A stretch of 26,031 nt of DNA from Alphaproteobacteria bacterium UBA2784 (GTDB taxonomy: Bacteria; Pseudomonadota; Alphaproteobacteria; Micropepsales; Micropepsaceae), in the NCBI GenBank assembly GCA_002352285.1, contig DEIC01000021.1, positions 25,894 through 51,924 on the forward strand, given 5' to 3'. Below, one piece after another: positions 14,277 to 23,208 of this stretch. The position numbers were made by a program, and so were the translations under genes. The notes under the pieces are model-generated. The model made no database searches, had not been told where the DNA came from, and saw only the letters and a program-made list of their open reading frames with translations. Each line of letters begins with the position of its first letter. The first letter of the stretch is position 1.

Positions 14277-15377
14277 ATGTCCCGCATTACCTACCAACTC
14301 GCCCTGATCGCCGCGCTTGCTGTCGGCGCCTTTTATGCCGTCAGCTATTTCACCGGTGAAGAGGGCGGCGGCGGCGGGCAGCGCAGGCCCGGCCCCGTTG
14401 TCGGCGTGTCGATTGCGGCCCCCCAGACATTTGTCCAGACCATCGAAGCGATTGGCGATGCACGCGCCAACGAGAGCGTGACGCTGATGGCCAAAGTAAC
14501 TGACACGATCCGCGCTATTGCCTTTACCGATGGCCAGCTTGTTGAAGAGGGTGATGTCGTTGTTGAGCTCGCAAGCGCCGAGCAGGGCGCTGACCTGATC
14601 GCCGCGCGGGCCCAGCTTGCCGAGGCGCAGGCAAACTATGAACGCGCGCAGGATCTGGTGCGGCGTGGCTCTGCCTCCCAGGCACGCCTCGACGAGGCCA
14701 CAGCAGCGCGTGATGCGGCGCGCGGGCGCGTGCGTGCGCTTGAAGCACGTCTGGGCGATCGCGTGATCCGCGCGCCCTTCGCGGGCGTGCTGGGATTGCG
14801 GATGGTCAGCCCCGGCGAGTTGGTGCGGCCCGGCGATCCCATTGTCACGCTGGATGATGTGTCGGTCATCAAGGCCGATTTCTCGGTGCCGGAGCGCTAT
14901 GTGCCGCTGCTGCGCAACGGACTGCAGATTGAAGCCTTTGCATCTGCATGGCCCGAGCGGGGCTTTTCGGGCACGGTGACCTCGGTTTCAACCCGCGTTG
15001 ACGTTGCAACACGAAGCGTGACCGTGCGTGCGGAAATTCCCAACCCCGAAGGCCTGCTGCGGCCCGGGATGCTGCTTGCAATTACGCTCACAACCGAAAA
15101 CCGCACAGCGCTTGCCGTGCCTGAGACGGCGATCGTGCCTGTCGGTGACGTGCGCTATGTGTTCGTCATCGGCGAAGACCTGAAGGCCGCGCGGGTCGAG
15201 GTGCGCACGGGCAGCCGCTATGCCGGATTTGTGGAAATCCTCTCAGGCATCGAGGCGGGTGCGACTGTGGTGAGCGAGGGCACGCACAAGGTCATTCCCG
15301 GTCTTGCCGTCCAGCTGCCCGCGGCAGCCGATGCGGCTTCTGGCGGCGCCGGAAGCGGGGGCGGTGGAGCCCCATGA
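14277..15377 (+). CDS. RND efflux periplasmic adaptor (membrane fusion protein)
   Basis: This HlyD/AcrA-type adaptor has an N-terminal membrane anchor (residues ~5-25, YQLALIAALAVGAFYAV) and a Gly-rich linker. The lipoyl halves flank a helical hairpin (QLAEAQANYERAQDLVRRGS and onward), with DRVIRAPFAGVLGLRMVSPGEL as the second lipoyl half. Beta-barrel and membrane-proximal domains follow (LTTENRTALAVPETAIVPVGD). It links the inner-membrane pump to an outer-membrane channel. The ATG at 14277 gives 366 aa; a TTG at 14247 would add ten residues. Its stop overlaps the permease start (ATGA 15374-15377). No TolC-type channel and no adjacent regulator are encoded here. Confidence 0.92.
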   Translation: MSRITYQLALIAALAVGAFYAVSYFTGEEGGGGGQRRPGPVVGVSIAAPQTFVQTIEAIGDARANESVTLMAKVTDTIRAIAFTDGQLVEEGDVVVELASAEQGADLIAARAQLAEAQANYERAQDLVRRGSASQARLDEATAARDAARGRVRALEARLGDRVIRAPFAGVLGLRMVSPGELVRPGDPIVTLDDVSVIKADFSVPERYVPLLRNGLQIEAFASAWPERGFSGTVTSVSTRVDVATRSVTVRAEIPNPEGLLRPGMLLAITLTTENRTALAVPETAIVPVGDVRYVFVIGEDLKAARVEVRTGSRYAGFVEILSGIEAGATVVSEGTHKVIPGLAVQLPAAADAASGGAGSGGGGAP

Positions 15378-18300
15378 TCCTTTCCGACATCTCGGTCAAG
15401 CGGCCCGTCTTTGCCACGGTGATCAGCCTCTTGCTGGTTGCGTTCGGCATACTCTCTTTCACCAATCTGCCGCTGCGCGAGTTGCCGAACATCGACCCGC
15501 CGGTGGTGTCGATTGATACGCGTTATCGTGGCGCCTCGGCGGCCGTGATCGAGAACCGCATCACCTATGTGATCGAGGAGCAGATTGCGGGCATCGAGGG
15601 CATCAAGACCATTACTGCGACATCGCGCGATGGCCGCTCGCAGATCAATATCGAATTCGATCTGTCGCGCGACATTGATGCGGCTGCCAACGACGTGCGC
15701 GATGCCGTCAGTCGCGTTCTGGGCAATCTGCCCGACGATGCGGACCCGCCAGAGGTCTCCAAAGCGGATGCCGACAGCGATGTCATCATCTGGATCAATC
15801 TGGCTGATCCCTCGCTCACGAGCCTTGAGCTGACCGATTTCGGGGCGCGGTATATTCTCGACCGGCTGTCTGCCGTGCCGGGCGTCGCGCGCGTCAATCT
15901 CTCGGGCGGCCAGGTCTATGCGATGCGCATCTGGCTTGACCGCCGCGCGATGGCGGCGCGCGGGCTGACAGCAGGTGACATTGAGCTGGCGCTGCGGGCC
16001 AATAATGTGGAGCTTCCCGCCGGGCGCATTGAGGCGGATGCGCGCGACCTTTCGGTGCGCATGGACCGCGTGTTCCAGACGCCTGACGACTTTCGCGCCC
16101 TGAAGATTGGTGAGGGTGCGAATGGCGAGATCATCCGTCTTGGCGATGTGGCGCGGGTAGAACTTGGCGCGGTCAGCGAGAAGGTGATTTTCCGCGGCAA
16201 CGGCCAGCCCCAGGTTGGCCTTGGCATTGTCAAGCAATCAACTGCCAACACGCTGGATGTCGCGCGCGGCGTTCGAGAGGAAATCGCGCGCATTCAGGAA
16301 GGCCTGCCCGAGGGCATGGAGCTTGTTGTCACCTTTGACAGCTCGCAATTCGTTGAAGCTGCCGTCGATCAGGTTTACTGGGCCCTTGGCGAAGCCATGG
16401 CCATCGTGGTCTTCGTCATCTTCGTATTTCTGGGGTCAGTGCGGGCCGCACTCATTCCCGCTGTCACAGTTCCCGTCTGCATCATCGGCGCATTTCTTGC
16501 GCTCAATGCCTTTGGACTCTCGATCAATCTGCTCACGCTTCTGGCGTTTGTGCTGGCAATCGGCATCGTTGTCGATGACAGCATCGTGGTGCTGGAAAAC
16601 ATCCAGCGGCGCATGATGCTGGGCGAACCGCCGCTGATCGCCGCCTCACGCGGCGCAGGGCAGGTGGGCTTTGCCGTCATCGCCACTACAACCGTTCTGG
16701 TCGTGGTCTTTGTGCCGCTTCTCTTCCTGACGGGTAATGTCGGGCGCCTCTTTTCCGAGCTGGCGATCGCCATTGCATCAGCCGTTGCCATTTCCGGTCT
16801 CGTCGCGCTGACGCTGACCCCCATGATGTGCTCCAAGCTGCTCAAGCCTGCTTCGGGCCAGACGGGGCTTGCGCGCCGTGTGCACGGGGCGGTCAAGCGG
16901 ATCGAGAACTTGTATGTTCGCGTATTGCGCATCGTCCTTAAAATGCCGCTGGTGGCCGGGGCGGCAGTCGGCGGTGTGATCCTTGCCATCGTTTCGCTGC
17001 TTGCGATTGTGCCTTCTGAACTGGCGCCCAACGAGGACCGCGCGGGTGTCTTTGTGAGTGTGCAGGGCCCCGAAGGCGGCACATTTGAACAGTCAGCTGC
17101 GTCCATGCAGGTGATTGAAGGCATGCTGATGAAGCTGGTGGAACGCGGCGATGCCACGCGGCTGCTCGTGCGCGTGCCGGGCAGCTTCGGCTTTACCGAA
17201 GATTTCAACTCGGGCTTCGTCATCATTCCGCTAGCGCCGTGGGACAAGCGTGCGCGCACGCAAGACCAGATCATTGGCGAAGTGACGGGCTGGCTGCAGT
17301 CGATCCCGGGCATGCGCGCCTTTGCGTCGGGCCGTCAGGGTTTGGGCCAGCGCGGCGGTCAGCCGGTTCAATTCGTTCTGGGCGGGTCTGATACGGACGA
17401 ATTGCTGCGCTGGCGCGACCGCATTCTTGCGCGGGCGCGGGAAAATCCGCGCCTCGTGAATGCAGATTCCGATTTGCGCGAGACCAAGCCGCTGCTGCGG
17501 GTGACGGTCAACCGGGAGCGTGCGGCTGATCTTGGCGTTTCCGTCGCCGCGGTTGGCCAGACGCTGGAGACGATGCTTGGCTCACGCCGCGTGACCACGT
17601 TTGTGGATCGCGGCGAAGAGTATGACGTCATCCTTCAGGCCGAGGCCGAAGATCGCGCCTCGGTTGATGATCTCACCAACATTTTCGTGCGCGCGGATTC
17701 CGGTGCGCTTGTATCACTTGCCAATCTGGTGGACGTGCGCGAGACGGCGGGTCCGACGCAATTGAACCGCTTCAACCGCCTGCGGTCGGTAACGATCAGC
17801 GCGGCGCTTGCCGAAGACTATCCGCTGGGTGAGGCGCTGGCATGGCTTGAAAGCATTGCGCGCGAAGAGCTTCCGCCAACGGCGCGCATCGACTATCGCG
17901 GCCAATCGCGCGAATTGCGGGAGGCCAGCTCGGACATCTATCTCACCTTTGCGCTGGCGCTGGTGGTTGTGTTCCTTGTGCTTGCCGCCCAGTTCGAGAG
18001 CTTTGTCCATCCTGCTGTCATCCTGTTGACCGTGCCGCTGGCGGTTGCTGGCGCGCTCGCCGGGTTGTGGCTGATCGGATCGTCACTCAATATCTATAGC
18101 CAGATCGGCATCGTCATCCTGATCGGCCTTGCGTCAAAGAACGGCATTCTGATCGTCGAGTTTGCCAATCAGCTGCGCGACGAGGGCAAGGAGTTCATGG
18201 AGGCGATTGTCGAGGCCTCGGCCATCCGGTTCCGCCCCATCGTCATGACTTCTCTGTCAACTGCCTTTGGCGCGCTGCCGCTGGTGGTGGCCACGGGGGC

Positions 18301-18502
18301 TGGCGCCGCATCGCGCGAGACGATTGGCATTGTCATCTTCGCAGGGGTGATTGGCGCAACCGTTCTGACACTCTTTATCGTTCCAGCGGCCTATGCCGTG
18401 ATTGCGCGACGCACCAAGAGCCCCGGCGCCATTGCCGCCGAAATGGCGGCGTGGGAGGCGCGCGAGAACAGCGGCGCGGCGCAAAACGCCGAAATGCGCT
18501 AA
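15374..18502 (+). CDS. RND family efflux transporter permease
   Basis: This 1042-aa inner-membrane proton antiporter of the AcrB/MexF superfamily starts with ILSDISVKRPVFATVISLLL, the usual first membrane helix. Twelve membrane helices and two large periplasmic loops are apparent. Proton-relay residues are present: Asp401-Asp402 (GIVVDDSIVVLEN) in TM4 and Lys922 (GLASKNGILIVEF) in TM10. Length is typical of drug or hydrophobe exporters (HAE-1). Substrate cannot be told from sequence. The C-terminal tail after the last helix is short and polar. The glycosyltransferase gene follows after 9 bp, so the three genes may form one transcript. Confidence 0.95.
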   Translation: MILSDISVKRPVFATVISLLLVAFGILSFTNLPLRELPNIDPPVVSIDTRYRGASAAVIENRITYVIEEQIAGIEGIKTITATSRDGRSQINIEFDLSRDIDAAANDVRDAVSRVLGNLPDDADPPEVSKADADSDVIIWINLADPSLTSLELTDFGARYILDRLSAVPGVARVNLSGGQVYAMRIWLDRRAMAARGLTAGDIELALRANNVELPAGRIEADARDLSVRMDRVFQTPDDFRALKIGEGANGEIIRLGDVARVELGAVSEKVIFRGNGQPQVGLGIVKQSTANTLDVARGVREEIARIQEGLPEGMELVVTFDSSQFVEAAVDQVYWALGEAMAIVVFVIFVFLGSVRAALIPAVTVPVCIIGAFLALNAFGLSINLLTLLAFVLAIGIVVDDSIVVLENIQRRMMLGEPPLIAASRGAGQVGFAVIATTTVLVVVFVPLLFLTGNVGRLFSELAIAIASAVAISGLVALTLTPMMCSKLLKPASGQTGLARRVHGAVKRIENLYVRVLRIVLKMPLVAGAAVGGVILAIVSLLAIVPSELAPNEDRAGVFVSVQGPEGGTFEQSAASMQVIEGMLMKLVERGDATRLLVRVPGSFGFTEDFNSGFVIIPLAPWDKRARTQDQIIGEVTGWLQSIPGMRAFASGRQGLGQRGGQPVQFVLGGSDTDELLRWRDRILARARENPRLVNADSDLRETKPLLRVTVNRERAADLGVSVAAVGQTLETMLGSRRVTTFVDRGEEYDVILQAEAEDRASVDDLTNIFVRADSGALVSLANLVDVRETAGPTQLNRFNRLRSVTISAALAEDYPLGEALAWLESIAREELPPTARIDYRGQSRELREASSDIYLTFALALVVVFLVLAAQFESFVHPAVILLTVPLAVAGALAGLWLIGSSLNIYSQIGIVILIGLASKNGILIVEFANQLRDEGKEFMEAIVEASAIRFRPIVMTSLSTAFGALPLVVATGAGAASRETIGIVIFAGVIGATVLTLFIVPAAYAVIARRTKSPGAIAAEMAAWEARENSGAAQNAEMR

Positions 18503-18511
18503 AAGCGGTTC

Positions 18512-19543
18512 ATGCGAATCCTCACTGTTGACAATCTGCAGATCCGCAAATGGGGTGCGCCCAAGGTTGCGACCGACCGCAAGCTGGTCAACGGCTATGT
18601 CCGCAACAATTTCCGCACGCTGGAATTTTCAGATCGCGATGTTGCCGCGATGGAGGCGCCACTGGGCCTGCGCGATCTTGGCCGCCGCGCCGCCAACCGC
18701 CGTCTGATCGAGACCGCGCGAAACTGGCAGCCTGACATGGTGCAGCTGGGTCATTGCGACATCATCCGTAATGAGACGCTGGCAGAGATCCGCAAAGCTG
18801 TGCCCGGTGTGCGCATCGCCTTTCGCAATGTGGATCCGCTGTTTGACCCGGCGAATGTTTCCAAGATTGATGCGCGCGCCGATCACGTTGACGCCATTTT
18901 CATCACGACGGGCGGCGAGAAGCTGAGACGTTTCAAGCGCGCGGGCAATGTCGTGAGTTTCATTCCCAATCCGTGTGATCCGGCCATAGAGGACATGGAC
19001 AACAGCGCGCGTCCGGCGGATGCGTTCGAGCGCGACCTTGTGTTCTGTGGCGTCGGCAATCCGACAGACCCGCGCTATCCGCTGGTGAAAAGGCTGCATG
19101 ATGCGCTGGATGGTGCGATGCGCTTTACCAGCTTTGGCATGCACGGGCCGGGGGCGGTGTGGGGGCTTGCCTATGACAAGGTGCTGGCCGGTTCAAAGAT
19201 GGCGCTTAATCTCAACCGCACCGAGGGCGACTATCTTTATTCCAGCGCGCGCATGTCGCAGCTGATGGGCAACGGGCTTCTGACCTTCATGGATGCGGCG
19301 TGCGGCTATCGCAAATTCTTTGGCGATGGCGAAGCCGCCTTCTTTGGCAGCGAAGACGAGCTTGTCGCCAAGATCCGCCAGTTCCATGCCGATGATGCCA
19401 AGCGCCGCGCGGTCGCCGGTGCGGGGCGGCGCTTTTATCAGACACATTTTTCAGGCGAGATGGTGGGCCGCTTCATCGTGGAAACGACGATGGGCACTGC
19501 CTACAGCCGCAACTATTTGTGGGCAGACGAAGTGATCCGGTAA
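18512..19543 (+). CDS. glycosyltransferase, CgeB-like (GT-B fold)
   Basis: This 343-aa protein begins with a Rossmann strand (MRILTVDNLQI). Its second half, with DLVFCGVGNPTDPRYPLVKRL, LAGSKMALNLNRTEGDYLYSSARMSQLMGNG and YRKFFGDGEAAFFGSEDEL, is the donor-binding half of CgeB-like/GT1-type transferases found in envelope or spore glycosylation. It lacks a signal peptide or membrane helix and should act in the cytosol on an unknown acceptor. It starts 9 bp after the RND permease with no ribosome site, which suggests reinitiation from the permease. Its stop is 1 bp from the converging DUF502 gene. Confidence 0.8.
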   Translation: MRILTVDNLQIRKWGAPKVATDRKLVNGYVRNNFRTLEFSDRDVAAMEAPLGLRDLGRRAANRRLIETARNWQPDMVQLGHCDIIRNETLAEIRKAVPGVRIAFRNVDPLFDPANVSKIDARADHVDAIFITTGGEKLRRFKRAGNVVSFIPNPCDPAIEDMDNSARPADAFERDLVFCGVGNPTDPRYPLVKRLHDALDGAMRFTSFGMHGPGAVWGLAYDKVLAGSKMALNLNRTEGDYLYSSARMSQLMGNGLLTFMDAACGYRKFFGDGEAAFFGSEDELVAKIRQFHADDAKRRAVAGAGRRFYQTHFSGEMVGRFIVETTMGTAYSRNYLWADEVIR

Positions 19544-19544
19544 G

Positions 19545-20222
19545 TCACTCTCTGTCGCTTTCGTAGCGCAGCTTGTCAGGGCTGACGGCACCACCAGAAA
19601 TCACCATCGCCATCGCCTCATCCATGGTGAGGTTTGTTGAGGTGAGCTTGTCCACCGGCACGATTTCCAGATAGCCGCTGGTCGGGTTGGGCGTGGTGGG
19701 CACATAGACAGCGGCCAGCTCGCGTCCGGTTTTCTCATCCTGGAATGTTTTCATCACAAGGCCGATTGCGCGCATGTCGGGATGCGGAAAGTCGATCAGC
19801 ACCACGCGCTGCACGTTGTTCGGCTTGGTCTGGAGCGCATTGAGCAGCTGCTTTGTCGAGCCATAGATCGTCTTGATGAAGGGGATGCGGTTAATCAGGG
19901 TCTCGAACCAGGCGATCATGCGCGCGCCGACAATCCAAGACGCGGCAATCCCCAGGAAATAGAGCAGCAGGACCACCATGAAAACGGCGGTGATGGTCAA
20001 CGCCGCAGGCTTGTGCAGCAATTCGGCGAGGCCCGGAAACGTGGGCTCAATCGCTTCGGCCATGCCGATAATCACGGGCCGCCCCCAGCCCGAAAGCAGC
20101 GAGACCAGAAGGTCAACCACCAGATAGACGACATAGAGCGGAATGACGGTCAGGATACCCGCGATCAGGTTCTTGCGCAGGTCAAGGCGGGAGGTGGACT
20201 TCTTGTGCTCTGGGTCGCTCAT
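19545..20222 (-). CDS. DUF502 family membrane protein
   Basis: This 225-aa inner-membrane protein has a basic start (KKSTSRLDLRKNLIAGI) and two membrane helices at about 17-43 and 74-98. A cytosolic C-terminal domain follows with the DUF502 hallmark VYVPTTPNPTSGYLEIVP and VDKLTSTNLTMDEAMAMVISGG. The family is widespread and its function is unknown. I chose the ATG at 20222 (MSDPEHKK); the frame continues upstream to 20381, but those residues are Arg/Pro/Ser rich and unlike the family. It is divergent from metG, 185 bp away. Confidence 0.88.
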   Translation of the reverse strand: MSDPEHKKSTSRLDLRKNLIAGILTVIPLYVVYLVVDLLVSLLSGWGRPVIIGMAEAIEPTFPGLAELLHKPAALTITAVFMVVLLLYFLGIAASWIVGARMIAWFETLINRIPFIKTIYGSTKQLLNALQTKPNNVQRVVLIDFPHPDMRAIGLVMKTFQDEKTGRELAAVYVPTTPNPTSGYLEIVPVDKLTSTNLTMDEAMAMVISGGAVSPDKLRYESDRE

Positions 20223-20369
20223 GGCTCGGCCGGGGAATCGTGCAGATGTGGGGGCTGGCTGCGCGCCATGATTTGCACCGGGACCAGGACATCGCAAGGG
20301 CCGGGATGCGCTTTGGCGGCGCGAGGGGGCTGGAAAAAGGCGGCTGTTCCGATATGGTCCGCGCCCCAT

Positions 20370-20386
20370 GCCGGGTTGCACCCGGC
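20370..20386 (+). repeat. 7-bp hairpin in the metG leader
   Basis: GCCGGGT-TGC-ACCCGGC folds into a 7-bp stem with a three-base loop, 21 bp before the metG ATG. It leaves the start accessible. It could be a leader structure or part of a terminator for unknown upstream transcription; no known riboswitch is visible. Confidence 0.3.
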
Positions 20387-20407
20387 GGCAACCATCAAAT
20401 CCGGCCC

Positions 20408-22132
20408 ATGACCCGCGTTCTCATTACCAGCGCGCTGCCTTACGTGAACGGCGTCAAGCATCTCGGCAATCTTGTCGGGTCGATGCTGCCCGCCGATGTC
20501 TTTGCGCGCTATCAGCGGCTGAAGCTCGGGGCCGATAACGTGCTCGCCATCTGTGCGACGGACGAACATGGCGCGCCTGCCGAAATTGCTGCCCTGGAAG
20601 AGGGCCTGCCGGTCGCCGAATATTGTGCGAAGTGGCATGAGGTGCAAAAGCGGCTGGGCGAAAGCTTCCACCTCTCGTTCGACAATTTTGGCCGTTCGTC
20701 GTCACCACAGAACCGCGAACTGACCCAGGAGTTTGCGCGCGCATTGTGGAAGAACGGATTCCTGGAAGTGCGGACGACGCGGCAGGTTTACAGCCATGCC
20801 GACAAGCGCTTCCTGCAGGACCGTTTTGTCATCGGCACGTGCCCGCATTGCGGCTATGACCGCGCGCGCGGCGATCAGTGCGAGAACTGCACGCGCGTGC
20901 TTGATCCCACCGATCTCAAGTCACCGCGCTCGGCGCTTTCGGGCTCGCCTGATATTGAAGTCCGCGACACGCAGCATCTGTTCCTGAAGCAGTCAGAGTT
21001 TTCTGACCGGCTGCGCGCCTGGATCTCGTCGAACGAGGCGCGCTGGTCGCCCCTTGTCACCTCGATTGCCTTCAAGTGGCTGGACGAGGGATTGCGCGAT
21101 CGCGGCATCACCCGCGATCTGGAGTGGGGTGTGCCCGTTCCCGATGACATCGCCGACGGCGCGCTCAAGGGCAAAGTCTTCTATGTGTGGTTTGACGCGC
21201 CGATTGAGTATATCGGTGCGACCCGCGAATGGGCGGATGCGCGCGGGACGCCGGACGCCTGGGTGCGCTGGTGGCGCATGCCGGAAGCTGGTGACGTCAC
21301 CTATTTCCAGTTCATGGGCAAGGACAACGTGCCGTTCCATACGGTCGGATTTCCGGTGACGGTGCTGGGCGCCAATGAGGGCGCGGCGCATCCATGGAAA
21401 CTGGTTGACGTCATCAAGGGCTTCAACTGGCTCAATTATGATGGCGGCAAATTCTCGACCTCGCAGAAGCGTGGCGTCTTCATGGATCAGGCGCTGGAGC
21501 TTCTGCCGGCCGATCAGTGGCGCTGGTACCTGATGGCGAATGCGCCGGAAGGATCGGATGCGAATTTCACGTGGGAGCATTTTGCCGGTACCGTGAACAA
21601 GGATCTGGCGGATGTTCTGGGCAATTTTGTCAACCGCATCCTGAAGTTTGCGACTGCGCGTTTCGAGGGCAAGGTGCCGGAGGAGGGCGCGCCGGGCGCC
21701 GCCGAAGAGGAGCTTGAGGCGCGACTGGCCGCCCTGATTGCGTCGTACACGGATAATCTTGAGGCCATGCATTTCCGCAAGGCGTGCGCTGATCTGCGTG
21801 CGATCTGGGTTGCGGGCAACGAGTATGTGACGGTTGCAGCGCCGTGGACGCTCATCAAGACGGACCGGGCGGCGGCTGCAACAGCGGTGCGCACGGGGAT
21901 CAACCTGATCCGGCTGATTGCGCATCTGTCGTCGCCCTTCATTCCGTCGATGTCTCACGCGATGCTTGCGGCGCTGCGCGTTTCCGATTCGCACTGGCGC
22001 TGGACAGGCGATGCGGCCGCAGAGCTCCGCCACATCAGGCCCGGCCATGTTTTTGACGTGCCGCCGGTTCTGGTGCGCAAGATCGAAGATGCGGAAATTG
22101 CTGCGTGGCAGGAGCGGTTTGGCGGAAGCTGA
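20408..22132 (+). CDS. metG: methionyl-tRNA synthetase
   Basis: This class I synthetase charges tRNA-Met and is essential. The start MTRVLITSALPYVNG leads to the first signature, here HLGN at 18-21 (family HIGH). A zinc knuckle is made by Cys145, Cys148, Cys158 and Cys161 (CPHC...CENC). The second signature is KFSTS at 348-352 (family KMSKS), a form seen in the KFSTS-type branch of MetRS. FKWLDEGLRDRGITRDLEWGVPVP and KVFYVWFDAPIEYIGATREW are diagnostic. The protein is 574 aa and lacks the C-terminal dimerisation domain of longer bacterial forms. The ATG at 20408 was chosen over GTG at 20240 because conservation begins there. Confidence 0.96.
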   Translation: MTRVLITSALPYVNGVKHLGNLVGSMLPADVFARYQRLKLGADNVLAICATDEHGAPAEIAALEEGLPVAEYCAKWHEVQKRLGESFHLSFDNFGRSSSPQNRELTQEFARALWKNGFLEVRTTRQVYSHADKRFLQDRFVIGTCPHCGYDRARGDQCENCTRVLDPTDLKSPRSALSGSPDIEVRDTQHLFLKQSEFSDRLRAWISSNEARWSPLVTSIAFKWLDEGLRDRGITRDLEWGVPVPDDIADGALKGKVFYVWFDAPIEYIGATREWADARGTPDAWVRWWRMPEAGDVTYFQFMGKDNVPFHTVGFPVTVLGANEGAAHPWKLVDVIKGFNWLNYDGGKFSTSQKRGVFMDQALELLPADQWRWYLMANAPEGSDANFTWEHFAGTVNKDLADVLGNFVNRILKFATARFEGKVPEEGAPGAAEEELEARLAALIASYTDNLEAMHFRKACADLRAIWVAGNEYVTVAAPWTLIKTDRAAAATAVRTGINLIRLIAHLSSPFIPSMSHAMLAALRVSDSHWRWTGDAAAELRHIRPGHVFDVPPVLVRKIEDAEIAAWQERFGGS

Positions 22133-22141
22133 ACGGTTTTG

Positions 22142-22166
22142 TGCGGCAGCATGTGGCGCTGCCGCA
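22142..22166. terminator. hairpin after metG
   Basis: TGCGGCAGC-ATGTGGC-GCTGCCGCA gives a perfect 9-bp stem ten bases after the metG stop. No T-run follows on the plus strand, so it may act as a transcript-end stabiliser or a factor-assisted terminator. Confidence 0.45.
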
Positions 22167-22271
22167 ACGCCTGAATACCGGGGCGCTGTTGCCCTGATCG
22201 CCATCTGTCGCCACACTCTGCCCGATCTCAGCAGGGGTTCTTCTCCCTTGCGCGCGACGTGGGGCGCTTCG

Positions 22272-23087
22272 ATGTTTTTGCGGATGGCGGTGGCGGTCTT
22301 TCTTGCCGCGTTCTGGATTGCGTCTGCAGCAGGTGCGCCTGCCGATGGCGAGGGGCGCATTGTTGGGGCCATCAGCTTTTCGGGCGATGAGAACGCTTTC
22401 TTTTTTGATGAGCTTGATCTGGCGCCGGGTGGAAATGACGGCGGCGCTGATCCGGCGTCACGTTTTCTCTCTTCAGTGCCGGACGAGATCGAACCCTATT
22501 TCGATCTCTATCTCTATGTGAGCAAGGCGGAGCGCGGGCCGATTGCCCAGCACATGTTCGGCTACAGGCGCGAGGCGGATGGGCGGCTGATGCTGATCCA
22601 TGATTGGCTGGTCTCCACCGGGCGGGAGCGGCGCGAGAAATATTTCACGACAACACCTGTCGGCCTCTTCAAGCTCGACCCTGAACGCTTCTACGAAGAC
22701 TACTGGTCACGCACATGGGATGCCGCCATGCCGTGGGCGATGTTTCTTGACTACACGCTGCCCGCTGGCCGGCGCACGGGCATCGCCATCCATGCTGTGA
22801 CGGGTGACAGCAAAGTCTCGCGGCTGGGCTTCAGGGATTCTGGCGGATGCATCCGGCTTTCAGTCGATGCGGCGCGCGAATTGTTTCAGGACATTCAGGC
22901 GAATTATCGCGGGCAGGTTCCGGTCTTTGCGACAGATGCGGTCAATGGCGGCACCAGCCGCACGGGCGACGTGGTGCGCCTTTCCGATGGCACGATCCTG
23001 ACGCGCACGGGTTATCGGGTGCTCCTGATGATTGAGGATTATGGCGGCTCCTATGGGCCGCCGGTCGTCGCCAGCAGCGCGCCTTAA
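22272..23087 (+). CDS. L,D-transpeptidase-type (YkuD family) protein, copy 1
   Basis: This 271-aa protein has a signal peptide (FLRMAVAVFLAAFWIASAAG, cleavage near residue 22). The YkuD catalytic region spans about 75-235: GLFKLDPERFYEDYWS, AIHAVTG with probable catalytic His174, and SGGCIRL with nucleophile Cys193, 19 residues later, as in known enzymes. Such enzymes form 3-3 cross-links in peptidoglycan or attach proteins to it. The usual SHGC motif is SGGC here, so the second histidine is missing. It is closely related to the next gene. The ATG at 22272 starts the signal peptide; the longer upstream frame runs antisense-like through metG and is not used. Confidence 0.82.
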   Translation: MFLRMAVAVFLAAFWIASAAGAPADGEGRIVGAISFSGDENAFFFDELDLAPGGNDGGADPASRFLSSVPDEIEPYFDLYLYVSKAERGPIAQHMFGYRREADGRLMLIHDWLVSTGRERREKYFTTTPVGLFKLDPERFYEDYWSRTWDAAMPWAMFLDYTLPAGRRTGIAIHAVTGDSKVSRLGFRDSGGCIRLSVDAARELFQDIQANYRGQVPVFATDAVNGGTSRTGDVVRLSDGTILTRTGYRVLLMIEDYGGSYGPPVVASSAP

Positions 23088-23090
23088 GCG

Positions 23091-23151
23091 TTTTTCATGA
23101 AAAAAGGGGCCGAAGGGGGCTGGAATCCAGCTGAACCCGCTTGGCCAAGCG
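23091..23151. repeat. three palindromes in the gap between the two transpeptidase genes
   Basis: In 61 bp lie TTTTTCATGAAAAA (23091-23104), GCTGGA-A-TCCAGC (23119-23131) and CGCTTGGCCAAGCG (23138-23151), the first and last being perfect 14-bp palindromes. The first could help end copy 1 transcription; the last overlaps the candidate promoter of copy 2 and could be an operator. Confidence 0.5.
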
Positions 23152-23169
23152 CCTGAATAGCGGCATAAT
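23141..23169 (+). promoter_or_regulatory. candidate promoter of transpeptidase copy 2
   Basis: TTGGCC (23141-23146, 4/6 match) and CATAAT (23164-23169, 5/6 match) are separated by exactly 17 bases, 39 bp before the ATG at 23209. The -35 lies inside the palindrome 23138-23151. Confidence 0.45.
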
Positions 23170-23171
23170 TT

Positions 23172-23188
23172 TCAACTCTTTGTTAACC
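23172..23188 (+). promoter_or_regulatory. CtrA-like box TCAA-N7-TTAACC
   Basis: TCAA, seven bases, TTAACC, followed by AT, matches the CtrA pattern with one mismatch in the first half; TTAACCAT is a recurrent half site. It lies just after the candidate -10, near the transcription start of copy 2. Confidence 0.35.
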
Positions 23189-23208
23189 ATCAGGTCGGTG
23201 GGCCCGCG

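Noticed and set aside
15218..16237. 339-aa minus-strand frame opposite the RND genes
   Set aside because: It is a shadow of the adaptor/permease junction; the plus-strand proteins are well conserved.
20240..20407. 56-residue N-terminal extension of metG
   Set aside because: The HLGN-containing fold starts at 20408, and the extension contains the leader hairpin.
20993..22372. 459-aa open frame on the minus strand opposite metG and transpeptidase copy 1
   Set aside because: It is a shadow of metG in GC-rich DNA: Arg- and His-rich, with no recognisable motif or ribosome site, and it overlaps two certain genes.
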